A stretch of DNA of 64,000 nt, taken from NCBI RefSeq assembly GCF_003966715.1, contig NZ_AP018907.1, forward strand, positions 3,150,001 through 3,214,000, read 5' to 3'. Both the position numbers and the translations under genes were made by a program. The DNA is from Blastochloris tepida (GTDB taxonomy: Bacteria; Pseudomonadota; Alphaproteobacteria; Rhizobiales; Xanthobacteraceae). The notes under the pieces were generated by a model that was given only the letters and a program-made list of their open reading frames with translations, had not been told where the DNA came from and did not search any database. Below are positions 16,823 to 24,914 of this stretch, in pieces (position 1 is the stretch's first letter; every line of letters starts with the position of its first letter).

Positions 16823-17770
16823 CTATTTGGCAAACACCACGCTCCGGCACTCGGGCGGCAGATCGCCGAGCCGGATCGGCGGCGGCGGCGACGACGGCGG
16901 TTTGGGCTTTCGCGCATCGGCGCTGAACCACCAATCGAGCTCCTTGCCGCAGCCATCGCCGCCGGGAACCGCGGCCTGCTCACGGCAGTTCCTGGCGCCG
17001 GCCGGGCAGCGCAGCCGGATGTGGGTGTGATAATTGTGCCCCCACCACGGGCGCACCTTGGCGAGCCAGCCGCGATCCTTCGGGCTGCTGTCCTTACCGG
17101 CCTCGCGGCAAAGTGCCTTCTTGATCGCCGGATTGACCAGCACACGCGTCACCTCGGGCTGGGTGGCGAACAGGCGGATCAGCGCGCGATGCTGCGGCGT
17201 CCAGATGGCGGGATCGACGTCGTTCCAGTCGGCAGCGACGACATTGGTCGCGCTCATCGTCTCTCGGTCGGCACGCGACAGCGTGGTCTTCGGCATCGGC
17301 GTCAGCCAGATGTCGGCGTCGAGCCCGATCTGATGGCTGGCGTGGCCGGTGAGCATGGGGCCGCCACGCGGCTGCGACAGGTCGCCCACCAGAATGCCGG
17401 GCCAGCCGACCGCTGCAGGCACCTTGCGCGCAACGCGTTCCAGAAAGCCGATCAGCGACGGATGGCCCCAATTGCGGTTGCGCGACAGGCGCATCACCTG
17501 CCACGCCTCGCCATCGATCGGCAGCGCCACCGCACCGGCAATACAGCCCCGCGCAAAGCCGCCGATCACGCGCGCCGGCCCCGGCGCCGGACTGGTGGCG
17601 CGGCCGAACAGCTCCTTCGCGGCGAGCGACGGATCATAGGGATTGGACAGAGGCGGCAGCGGCACCGGGTCGAGCGTGCCCGGCGTCTGCGCGGCGGCCG
17701 GGCCGAATGCCGCCACAAGCACCGACGCGGCGACGAGCGCCGGGAGGAGAGCAACACGCGTCAGCACCAT
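16823..17770 (-). CDS. mepA: Penicillin-insensitive murein endopeptidase
   Basis: Periplasmic zinc (LAS-type) D,D-endopeptidase that cuts D-Ala-mDAP crosslinks in peptidoglycan. It has 315 residues with a Sec signal ending near AAAQTPG. Zinc/catalytic motifs are GHASHQIGLDADIW and WWGHNYHTHIRLRCP. Cys residues in LCREAG, RLRCP, ARNCRE and GDGCG fit the family's disulfides. The C terminus has a proline-rich patch (KPKPPSSPPPP), then DLPPECRSVVFAK. It is transcribed alone on the minus strand. Together with the ligase cluster upstream it adds to a cell-wall theme in this part of the window. Confidence 0.93.
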   Translation of the reverse strand: MVLTRVALLPALVAASVLVAAFGPAAAQTPGTLDPVPLPPLSNPYDPSLAAKELFGRATSPAPGPARVIGGFARGCIAGAVALPIDGEAWQVMRLSRNRNWGHPSLIGFLERVARKVPAAVGWPGILVGDLSQPRGGPMLTGHASHQIGLDADIWLTPMPKTTLSRADRETMSATNVVAADWNDVDPAIWTPQHRALIRLFATQPEVTRVLVNPAIKKALCREAGKDSSPKDRGWLAKVRPWWGHNYHTHIRLRCPAGARNCREQAAVPGGDGCGKELDWWFSADARKPKPPSSPPPPIRLGDLPPECRSVVFAK

Positions 17771-17818
17771 GCGGGCCTCGCTGACTGTCGTCCTTCAGGC
17801 CTGACCGGTTCCAGGTTC

Positions 17819-17932
17819 GGCAAGCCTCACGCCTATAAGCCTCACGCCTGCAAGTCTCACGCTTCGCAAGCTTCAAACTTGGCAAGCCTCAAACTTGGCA
17901 AGCTTCCGACTTGGCCAGTTTCAGGCTTGGCA
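17819..17932. repeat. Degenerate 15-17-nt tandem repeat
   Basis: About seven units drift from AAGCCTCACGCCTAT through AAGTCTCACGCTTCGC to AAGCCTCAAACTTGGC and AGTTTCAGGCTTGGC. It lies upstream of mepA. Similar units (CAACTTCAGACTCGG) occur at the start of the NUDIX gene near 32330-32365. Confidence 0.75.
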
Positions 17933-18301
17933 ACACCGCTGCCTGCCGGCACGGCGGGATCGCTGCGTGCCACCGCCGCCTCGAAATGGTCCCACCGCGA
18001 CACGATCGCGGACACCAGCCTGCCGGAGGTCCGCGATCCCGGTGATGTCCGGCCGACCCGGCTGGATTTCGTAATCGCCGCGCCAGCCCGCGCCCGGGCG
18101 CAGAGCCCCATCCGGGCGCGAACCGGCGAAGTTTTCGGCCCCGCGGACATTTCGAACGCGTCGCCCGAAACCGCAGACGATGCGCGCCTCGGGGACCGAT
18201 CGGCGATCGACTCTCTTCGCGCCGCCCTGACCAGCCGGCGCTTATCTGTCGCGGCCGCGCAACCCGGTATCGATCGCGCGGCGAAGAGAGGGCGCGCTGC
18301 A

Positions 18302-18323
18302 CGTTCCGTTCGCGAACGGAACG
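18302..18323. promoter_or_regulatory. Perfect palindrome, possible operator or hairpin
   Basis: CGTTCCGTTCG and its exact reverse complement CGAACGGAACG abut without a spacer, giving a 22-bp dyad just 3' of the DUF1508 gene. It could be a protein-binding site or part of a terminator; no T-run is visible. Confidence 0.4.
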
Positions 18324-18398
18324 CGGCTCATGCGCAGGCGTTCATCCACGTCCGATCCCGGCCGCGCGCGGCGCGATGCCGGGACGACGCGGCGACGT

Positions 18399-19007
18399 TC
18401 ACGCCGTCGGCGCGGTCATCGGCGCGGCTTCGGGCGCAGGCGCGGCTTCCGGCGCCGGCACGGCCTTGGGCTTGCGGGCGCGCGTGACCTTCGGCTTCGT
18501 CGTCTTCGGCTTTCCGAGCTTCGGCTTCGCGGCCTTCGGCGCAGCAGCCTTTGCAGCGGTGGCCTTCGCGGTGGCGGCCTTGGGCGCCGCCGCCTTGGTG
18601 GCCGCTGCCTTGGTCGCAGTCGCCTTGGCGGTCCGGCCGGTGGTCTTGCGGCCCGCCGCCTTGGCGGCGGTGGCCTTCGGCGCGGCAGCCTTCGCAGCCT
18701 TGGCGGCCTTGGGCGCCTTGGCCTTCGCAGGCTTTGCAGCCTTGGCGGCCTTCGGCGCCTTCGTTGTCTTGCCGGCCTTCGCCTTCGTGGTCTTCGCGGC
18801 CTTGGCGGCCGTTTCCTTCGGCGCCTTGGTCGAATCCACGATCGCGGCGGTGGCGCCATTCTTGAGGATCGATTTGACGGCGTTCAGGGCCGACGCCTTT
18901 GCGGTGTAGCCTTCGCTCTGGAACAGCGTCTCGCCATTGCGCGCCTTGAAGCGCACGCGAAACTCGCCCTTGCGGTCTTTGGTGATCTCGAAGCTGTAGC
19001 CCGCCAC
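18399..19007 (-). CDS. DUF1508 (YegP-like) domain fused to a histone-H1-like Ala/Lys tail
   Basis: A 202-residue protein. Residues about 1-58 (YSFEITKDRKGEFRVRFKARNGETLFQSEGY, then KASALNAVKSIL) form a DUF1508/YegP fold. The rest, about 62-200, is a low-complexity AAK/KAAK/PKAT repeat tail like eukaryotic histone H1 and bacterial Hc1/AlgP-type proteins. It ends in a Pro/Glu/Ala segment. The start is GTG at 19007, with a perfect AGGAGG 8 nt upstream. The tail should bind DNA or RNA nonspecifically, and a nucleoid role is inference. The pI is very high. It is monocistronic. Confidence 0.8.
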   Translation of the reverse strand: MAGYSFEITKDRKGEFRVRFKARNGETLFQSEGYTAKASALNAVKSILKNGATAAIVDSTKAPKETAAKAAKTTKAKAGKTTKAPKAAKAAKPAKAKAPKAAKAAKAAAPKATAAKAAGRKTTGRTAKATATKAAATKAAAPKAATAKATAAKAAAPKAAKPKLGKPKTTKPKVTRARKPKAVPAPEAAPAPEAAPMTAPTA

Positions 19008-19141
19008 GACAAATCCTCCTGCTAGGCTCGCCGCGCGACTCGACGCAGCGACTCAGCCTTTCGTCAATGCGCGCGACGCGTCAAGTGCAACAGCTCAAAT
19101 TTGATGCCAACAGCTTAATTTATCTTTCGCGCGACCGCCGA

Positions 19142-20644
19142 TCACGCGCGTACGCGCTCGGCGCGCGCCGCATCGAGGCTTGCCGTGCGGTCGGGAATGC
19201 TGATGCGGAAGGTCGCGCCGAGCGTGCCTTCGACAAGGCTGATGTCGCCGCCGTGCGCATGCACGAGCTCGGCGGATATGGCAAGGCCGAGCCCCGAGCC
19301 GCCGCTGCGCGTCGAGCCCTGGAACGCCTCAAACAGATGGGCGCGCGCCCTCGCCGGCACGCCGGGACCGGTGTCCGACACCTCGATGATGACGACGGCG
19401 CCCTCGCGCCGCGCGGCGAGGCGGACCTGATCGCGGGCCGGATCGTTCGGCGCGCGCTGCTCCAGCGCCTGCACGCTGTTGCGGACGAGGTTCACCAGAA
19501 CGCGGAAGAGCTGATCGGGATCGGCATCCACCTCCAGCCCGCGGTCGATCGCCGCCGCCCAGCCGATCGCGCTGCCCGGCAGCAGCCCCACCGCCTCGCG
19601 AACCTCCTGGGCGAGCGGTGCCAGCGCGAAGCGCTGCCGTTCCGGCGGCTTCTCCTGCGCGCCGCCATAGGCGAGGGTCGCCTCGGCGAAGCCGATCGCG
19701 CGGTCGATGGCGCGGATCAGCATCGGCGCGAAGCGCTGCACCTCGGGGCTGTCGATCGCCGAAAGCCGATCGGACAGCAGATGGGCGGAAGCCATCATGT
19801 TGCGCAGGTCGTGATTGATCTTGGACACGGCGAGCCCGAGCGCGGCGAGCCGGTTCTTCGATTGCAGCGTGCTCTGCAACTGGCGCTGCATGGCCGCCAG
19901 CTCGTGCTCGGCCAGGCCGACCTCGTCGGTGCGCCTGGAGGGCACGATGATGCGGCTGGCATCCTCGGGATGGGCGCGGAACGCCGTCATGTTGGCGGCA
20001 AGCCGGCGGATCGGCCGCACGATCAGCCATATCAGCGCGAGATAGACCAGCGCCGCGGTGATGCCGGAGATCACCAGCGAAAGGATCAGGATGTTGCGCG
20101 AATAGATCAGCATCGCCGTGCGCAGCGGCCGCTCGTCGAGCACGATCTCGATGAAGCCGCCATCGGTCGGCGCCGGGCCGACCACCCGCAGGATGCGGTT
20201 GCGGCTGGCGGCGAGCGTCTCGAAGGCGTCCGTGATCGCGAGCCAGGGCGGGCCGCTGCGGGTGTCGATATGGACATCGACATCGGGCACCTTGCCGGCA
20301 ATCGCCAGGAGGCGCCGGCTGTCGGGCATCTTGAGCGCCACTGCATGGGCGTTGACGCTGACCAGAAGGTCGTGCGTCAGGTCGGCGGGGATCGCGCCGT
20401 CGGGTGCTGCCGCCCACACCAGCGCCACCGTGCGCGCCGCCGCCAGCCGGTCGGACAGCCACGCCATGCGGAAATTGGCGATGGAGGGCACGAAGATCAG
20501 CACTTCCGCCACCATCACGAACACGATGGTGAGCAGAAGAAGCCGGCCCGACAATCCGGGGCCGGCGGATCGGAAGCCGGGCGCGGCGCCGTCAGATCCG
20601 GTCTTGTCGAGTCCGGTCTCTCTGTCGCTCTTGATATCGTTCAT
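19142..20644 (-). CDS. Membrane sensor histidine kinase (HAMP)
   Basis: A 500-residue two-component sensor. TM1 is about 34-53, a periplasmic sensor region spans about 55-183, TM2 is about 184-209 and a HAMP linker follows. The phosphoacceptor His278 lies in AVSKINHDLRNMM. The N box is NLVRNSVQAL, and G boxes are DTGPGVP and GGSGLGLAI. The C-terminal ATPase domain is complete. No response-regulator gene is adjacent. It begins 24 nt after the FAD oxidoreductase stop, so it is probably co-transcribed with that gene and the TVP38 gene. The signal sensed is unknown. Confidence 0.9.
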   Translation of the reverse strand: MNDIKSDRETGLDKTGSDGAAPGFRSAGPGLSGRLLLLTIVFVMVAEVLIFVPSIANFRMAWLSDRLAAARTVALVWAAAPDGAIPADLTHDLLVSVNAHAVALKMPDSRRLLAIAGKVPDVDVHIDTRSGPPWLAITDAFETLAASRNRILRVVGPAPTDGGFIEIVLDERPLRTAMLIYSRNILILSLVISGITAALVYLALIWLIVRPIRRLAANMTAFRAHPEDASRIIVPSRRTDEVGLAEHELAAMQRQLQSTLQSKNRLAALGLAVSKINHDLRNMMASAHLLSDRLSAIDSPEVQRFAPMLIRAIDRAIGFAEATLAYGGAQEKPPERQRFALAPLAQEVREAVGLLPGSAIGWAAAIDRGLEVDADPDQLFRVLVNLVRNSVQALEQRAPNDPARDQVRLAARREGAVVIIEVSDTGPGVPARARAHLFEAFQGSTRSGGSGLGLAISAELVHAHGGDISLVEGTLGATFRISIPDRTASLDAARAERVRA

Positions 20645-20668
20645 GGCCGGCGGCGAGCTGCTGCGGCA

Positions 20669-22093
20669 TCATCCGAGCCCTTGCAGCACCCGGATGATGC
20701 CTTTCACCAGCCGACCGGTCAAACGCGGCGCGAAGAAGGCAATCGCCGCCCGCCGCGCGATTTCCGCCCGCGTCGGATAAGGCGCGATCAGTGCCGCGAA
20801 GCTGCGGATGTTCGCCCGCTGCGCCACCGCCAGCGCCCATGCGCCGATCATCTCGCCGGCATCGCGGCCGACGATCTCCACGCCCAGGATGCGGCCGCGC
20901 GCCGTCGTCACCACCTTGAGGAAACCCGCCGTGTCGCGCTCGGCCTCGGCGCGGTCGCTGGCGGAGAACGGCACGCGCACCACGCGCACGCCGCGGTGGC
21001 GCGATTGCGCATTCGCCTCGTCGAGCCCGACCTGAGCGACTTCCGGATCGGTGAAGGTGACGCGGGGAATGATGTCGGGATCGTAGTTCACCGGCAGGCG
21101 GAACAGGGCGCTGCGCACCACCAGACCGGCCTGCCAGCCGGCGGCGTGGGTGAACATGGCGCCGCCGATGACGTCGCCGATGGCATAGACGCGGCGGTTG
21201 GTGGTGCGCAGCCCGGCGTCCACTTGAATGCCTCGCGGCGAATGGGCGATGCCCGCTTGGTCGAGGCCGAGACCTTCGACATTCGGCCGGCGGCCGGCGG
21301 CGACGAGAAGATGCGAGGCCTCGAACGCAAAGCGCCGTCCCGCCTCCTCGACCTCGATTTCCACGCCATCCGCCACGCGGCGCACCGCGGCGACGCTCAC
21401 CGGGCTTCGAATTTCGACGCCCTCGCGCCCGAGCGCAGCGAGCGCCACCTCGGCGCAGTCCGCCGCGTGCCCGGCGAGCGGGCGCGCCGTCTCCAGCACC
21501 GTCACCGCCGAGCCCAGCCGGCGGAACGCCTGCGCCAGCTCGCAGCCCACCGGCCCGCCGCCGATGATGGCGAGATGGCGCGGCAGCACGTCGAGAGACC
21601 AGATCGTATCGGTGGTGAGATGCGGCGTATCGGACAATCCCGCGATCGGCGGCAGCGCCGGCGACGATCCGGTGGCGATGACGAAGCGCCGCGCCGCGAT
21701 CTCGGTCTCGCCCGCCGCCACAATGTCTGCGCCGACGAAGCGCGCGCCCGCGCGGATCACCGTGACGCCGAGCGCGGTGAACCGCTCCTCCGAATCGTTG
21801 GGCGCGATCGAAGCCTGCACGGTGCGCACGTGCGCCATCACCGCGCGGAAATCGACCGCGGGTTCGCCGGCCGCGATGCCGAACGTGCCGGCGGTGCGGA
21901 TCGCCTGCGCCCGCTTCGCCGCCGCCAGCAACGCCTTCGACGGCACGCAGCCGGTGTTGAGGCAGTCGCCGCCCATCGCGTGGCGTTCGACCAGCACCAC
22001 CGGCACGCCGAAGCCGGCAGCAGCGGCGGCGACCGACAGGCCGCCGGAGCCGGCACCGATGACGCAGAGATCGGGGGTGAGACGCGTTGCCAT
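20669..22093 (-). CDS. FAD-dependent pyridine-nucleotide disulfide oxidoreductase (Lpd/MerA-like)
   Basis: Class I flavoprotein disulfide reductase of 474 residues. The FAD-binding GAGSGGLSVAAAAAGFG is near the N terminus. The redox disulfide lies in GGDCLNTGCVPSKA, the NAD(P) motif is IIGGGPVGCELA, and AIGDVIGGAMFTHAA is the second FAD contact. A dimerization domain (FTDPEVAQVGL) follows. I chose the ATG at 22093 because upstream frame sequence is Arg/Ala-rich and unlike the family. A C-terminal His-x4-Glu pair typical of lipoamide dehydrogenase is not evident, so the substrate is unclear. Pairing with a TVP38 protein 26 nt upstream is seen in many bacteria. Confidence 0.88.
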   Translation of the reverse strand: MATRLTPDLCVIGAGSGGLSVAAAAAGFGVPVVLVERHAMGGDCLNTGCVPSKALLAAAKRAQAIRTAGTFGIAAGEPAVDFRAVMAHVRTVQASIAPNDSEERFTALGVTVIRAGARFVGADIVAAGETEIAARRFVIATGSSPALPPIAGLSDTPHLTTDTIWSLDVLPRHLAIIGGGPVGCELAQAFRRLGSAVTVLETARPLAGHAADCAEVALAALGREGVEIRSPVSVAAVRRVADGVEIEVEEAGRRFAFEASHLLVAAGRRPNVEGLGLDQAGIAHSPRGIQVDAGLRTTNRRVYAIGDVIGGAMFTHAAGWQAGLVVRSALFRLPVNYDPDIIPRVTFTDPEVAQVGLDEANAQSRHRGVRVVRVPFSASDRAEAERDTAGFLKVVTTARGRILGVEIVGRDAGEMIGAWALAVAQRANIRSFAALIAPYPTRAEIARRAAIAFFAPRLTGRLVKGIIRVLQGLG

Positions 22094-22119
22094 CGCGGTG
22101 CCGGGTCGGTTTGGCCGGA

Positions 22120-22959
22120 TCAGCCCGGCCGCTTCGCCGCGTCCGGCCGGCGCGCGTGCCGCGCCAGGACCGGAAGCAGCGACAGCGCACCGAGCGCGAC
22201 AAAACCGCCGATGAGTTCGGGGGTGAGGAAATCGGCGGCCGACAGCGTGACCTGGCAATCGGTGCCGCCGCGCGCCCGGCAGTCCTTGAGAGCGACCGCC
22301 TGATCCGCCAGCGGCTCGCCGAGCCCCGAGCCGATCACCGTGAACACCAGCGTTCCCGGCAGGATGCCGAGCAGCGTCGCGGCGACATAGGCCGACAGCC
22401 GCATGCCGGCGATCGCCGCCACCAGATTGACCATCCAGAACGGAAACGCCGGCACCAGCCGCAGGAACAAAAGATAGCTGAAGGCGTGCTGCCGGAAGCG
22501 CTCGGCAAGCCGCGCCGCACCGGGCCCGGCGGCGCGCACGAGATCGTCGCCGAGCGAGGTGCGCGCCAGCAGGAAGATCAGCGTGGCGCCGGTGGTGGCG
22601 GCAAAGGCGGACGCTGTGGTGCCCAGCGGCCAGCCGAACAGGAAACCGCCGGTCAGCGTCATCGCCGCCGCACCCGGCAGCGACAGCGCGACGATCGCGG
22701 CATAGACGGCGGCGAACACCGTGACCGACATCAGCGGGTGACGCGCCACGCTGTCGTCGATCCAGGCGTGATGGTCGACCAGCGCGGTGAAGGAGACATA
22801 GCGGTGGCCGCCGAACGCAAGGATCAGCGCCGATGCGGCAAGCACCAGGATGAACGGCAGACGGCGGCGCCAGCGGCGGAGCAGCGTCCCGCCACCCTCG
22901 GGTCCGCGCTCATCGATGCTCATCGGCAACCCAGGCGCGGCGTCATTGAACGGCTCCAT
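22120..22959 (-). CDS. TVP38/TMEM64 family membrane protein
   Basis: Integral inner-membrane protein of the VTT/DedA-like superfamily, 279 residues from the ATG at 22959 (GAGGGG upstream); the ATG at 22923 is an alternative. A basic N terminus precedes a hydrophobic helix. The central VTT motifs include LSLPGAAAMTLTGGFLFGWPLGTTAS and FLRLVPAFPFWMVNLVAAIAGM. A C-terminal helix ends in RHARRPDAAKRPG. Lipid-scramblase-like or transport roles are known for relatives, but the role here is unknown. It is the first gene of a probable three-gene operon with the flavoprotein and histidine kinase. Confidence 0.85.
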   Translation of the reverse strand: MEPFNDAAPGLPMSIDERGPEGGGTLLRRWRRRLPFILVLAASALILAFGGHRYVSFTALVDHHAWIDDSVARHPLMSVTVFAAVYAAIVALSLPGAAAMTLTGGFLFGWPLGTTASAFAATTGATLIFLLARTSLGDDLVRAAGPGAARLAERFRQHAFSYLLFLRLVPAFPFWMVNLVAAIAGMRLSAYVAATLLGILPGTLVFTVIGSGLGEPLADQAVALKDCRARGGTDCQVTLSAADFLTPELIGGFVALGALSLLPVLARHARRPDAAKRPG

Positions 22960-23500
22960 CGTGCAGTGTGCGCCCCTCGCGCCAGATGACGCGCAGGCTC
23001 GCTCGGCAGAGCTGGGGGCGCTGTGCCGATTCGCTGGCAAGGTTCGTGTCTGGTTCGATCCAGGCCTGCGCGAATCTATAACAGGGTCATGCCGGCAAAC
23101 GATGCGCCTGCGCGCCGCCTCACCGGCTTTTGAGGCGGTTCGGGCGCCCATTCGCGCCCTCTGGTTGTCGATAGCGCCCTGACCGCGCGATTGCGTGTAC
23201 TGACGCGTCTTGCGGGCAACTCTTTCGGGTACGGAGCCGGTCTCGCCGAAAACCCTTGTTCGCCAACGGAATTTTCGGCGACCGGGCGTTCGCTCGGCGG
23301 CGCAGCCGGCCGGAAAGCGCATTCGGCGTGAATTTCGATGCGAAGGACGCTTGTGCTTGTCGTCGGTTTGTGGTTTCTCCGCCTCAGCGTCCGGCGAGTC
23401 ACGCTCGACCGGAAGCGCCCGCATCGGTGACACATCCCATGGGGCCGCGGGGTCCGGGTCCGAAAGGCCTTGATCCGCAGGTTCCGCGCCGCTGCCAGGT
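22960..23500. other. Intergenic region between the TVP38 operon and tRNA-Ala
   Basis: About 540 bases with no supported gene. It holds the promoter region of the minus-strand operon and a partial copy of the palindromic repeat family at about 23214-23290 (TCTCGCCGAAAACCCTTG, then GGAATTTTCGGCGA). Promoter elements of the tRNA are not obvious. Confidence 0.5.
23214..23290. repeat. Intergenic palindromic repeat, copy 3 (partial)
   Basis: Carries the GGTCTCGCCGAAAA arm and the AATTTTCGGCGA arm of the family, but lacks a clear AAACCGTAT end. Confidence 0.6.
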
Positions 23501-23578
<78 letters not shown>

Positions 23579-23638
23579 TTTCTTTTGCTGGTAGATACCC
23601 CAGAAAATCCAAAGACTTAAGCGGGCAGCCCAACGGGC

Positions 23639-23673
23639 TGCGTACCCGGTAATGTACCCGAAGTGCGTACCCG
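23639..23673. promoter_or_regulatory. Left arm-type integrase sites (paired TGCGTACCCG)
   Basis: TGCGTACCCG occurs at 23639-23648 and 23664-23673, 25 nt apart, with a TGTACCCG between them. The same pair with the same spacing occurs at the right end (31476-31510). About 60 bp separate it from the attL core. This fits arm-site binding by the element integrase. Confidence 0.75.
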
Positions 23674-23805
23674 GTTTGGTGGCGAGTCTGACGGGCGTGC
23701 CTGACGCTTTGACGCGACTCACAATGCGACACGTGAACCCCGGCTAGGCTAACGGACAACCGGCAGCTTCCGTTTCGTTAACGGGAGTGGCCGCAGTCCG
23801 GGCTG

Positions 23806-24285
23806 TCAGTCAGGTTCCGGAAGGTCGGTCGGCCAATAGCCCCGTCCTTCAATGTTCCTGAAGCGATCACTGAACCGCCACAAGATGGTTCCGAGGTTCT
23901 TAGACTTATCCTTGCCTGGAAGTAGCACTCCGCGCGACTCAATCGCAGTCACAAGCTCACCACGCGTCATAGGAATCCCCCGCTCTCCGAGAACCTCTCG
24001 GGCCAAGTCAGCGATTTGAGTGGGTGTTAAACCACTCCGCCTACGACGTTGTTTCGACTCCGCCTCCAGCAAAAACATTAACTGCGCACCCTCAGCTGGA
24101 GTTCCAGGGGGCTTTGATTTCAGGTCTTCATACAAGCGGATATAGCTCTCAACGGTGTTGAGCTGCCGCTTCATGATTTCGGCTTGCTGTTCGAGCGCAC
24201 GCATCTGAGCGCGAAGTGTATCGCGCAGCTTCAGGGCGTCTTTGTACGAGCTGTCGTCCAACGTGAACCCCGGGGGCGTACCCAT
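23806..24285 (-). CDS. HARE-HTH-like winged-helix protein with coiled coil
   Basis: A 159-residue protein. Residues about 15-52 form a heptad-like coiled coil (LKLRDTLRAQMRALEQQAEIMKRQL). A short RRRR patch precedes a C-terminal winged-helix domain, about 87-152: LTPTQIADLAREVLGERG, then MTRGELVTAIESRG and LGTILWRFSDRF..EGRGYW. This matches the HARE-HTH pattern found in restriction and chromatin proteins. The ATG at 24285 has GGAG upstream; the frame extends further but without an RBS. It is the leftmost element gene. It could be an element regulator or part of a defence function. Domain call by eye. Confidence 0.65.
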   Translation of the reverse strand: MGTPPGFTLDDSSYKDALKLRDTLRAQMRALEQQAEIMKRQLNTVESYIRLYEDLKSKPPGTPAEGAQLMFLLEAESKQRRRRSGLTPTQIADLAREVLGERGIPMTRGELVTAIESRGVLLPGKDKSKNLGTILWRFSDRFRNIEGRGYWPTDLPEPD

Positions 24286-24408
24286 CAACCAACTCCAATA
24301 TACGAGTGGCGACACACTCGCATAACACAAAACAGAGGAGAGGGTTAACGGAGTCCTTCCGAGGGGACTTGAGTTCCAACTCAAATTGCCCTAGGAGTCC
24401 AAAGACAA

Positions 24409-24440
24409 GAACGCCCCGACTCGCGGGGAGCGGGGCGTTC
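24409..24440. terminator. Hairpin upstream of the HARE-HTH gene, possible terminator
   Basis: The arms GAACGCCCC and GGGGCGTTC enclose a 14-nt loop. The minus-strand side is followed by TTGTCTTTG. It may end transcription approaching from either side between divergent element genes. Confidence 0.5.
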
Positions 24441-24573
24441 AAGAACTTCGACGTCAGGTCACGCGATCTGTCGTAGCGAAGACGCTCGCCGGATCTGACG
24501 CTTCATACGTGATGGCACCTCGTGTGTACGTCGGAGCCGGCGGGCGGTCAATAGCCAGATGAAAGGATTATCG

Positions 24574-24738
24574 ATGGCCAAGACTGAGCCCCGCGACCCG
24601 CCGGACGACAGTTCCGGCTACGTTTTCCGTCCTTGGCGCAAGCTTCCGGACGGACGGATCCTCTGGGCAAGGGCCTATGGGCTGCGTGCGTGGAAGATCC
24701 CGATCGGCACCGACTACGACGACTCGTCGAGCAAGTGA
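24574..24738 (+). CDS. Small conserved-looking element protein (54 aa)
   Basis: A 54-residue open frame with a good RBS (AAAGGA 7 nt before the ATG) and a strong hairpin terminator 14 nt after its stop. The core reads GYVFRPWRKLPDGRILWARA, then YGLRAWKIPIG, with acidic ends. The aromatic/basic pattern and codon use look like a real protein; similar tiny proteins occur in alphaproteobacterial islands, to my recollection. No function can be assigned. It is the only plus-strand gene in the left half of the element. Confidence 0.7.
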   Translation: MAKTEPRDPPDDSSGYVFRPWRKLPDGRILWARAYGLRAWKIPIGTDYDDSSSK

Positions 24739-24751
24739 CGATATGACAAAC

Positions 24752-24785
24752 GGGGCTGGGCCTTTATGGCCCGGCCTCTTCTTGG
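24752..24785 (+). terminator. Rho-independent terminator after the 54-aa gene
   Basis: The stem GGGGCTGGGCC / GGCCCGGCCTC (two G-T wobbles) has loop TTTAT, followed by TTCTTGGTT. Confidence 0.75.
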
Positions 24786-24914
24786 TTCACCATCATCGTC
24801 TAGAACAGCGATACGATGATGGCGATCTGGGCGGGCTTCCTACGGACGTGACACCTGCGGAGTGTCCCCGGGAGTAACTCACCGGAGACGATCTCTCGAC
24901 ATCACGAGGCCGCT

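Larger units (their letters stand above)
17771..18398. other. Gene-poor region upstream of mepA
   Basis: About 630 bases without a convincing gene. It contains the degenerate tandem repeat at 17819-17932. It also has a short perfect palindrome, CGTTCCGTTCGCGAACGGAACG, near 18302-18323. The short open frames present run through the repeat and have Arg-rich shadow composition. Confidence 0.5.

Noticed and set aside
17857..18302. Possible small minus-strand genes upstream of mepA
   Set aside because: No RBS, Arg-rich composition, and they run through the degenerate tandem repeat.
19067..22303. Plus-strand open frame of over 1000 codons across the kinase and flavoprotein genes
   Set aside because: Arg/Ala/His-rich without domains. 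The opposite strand holds two well-defined proteins.
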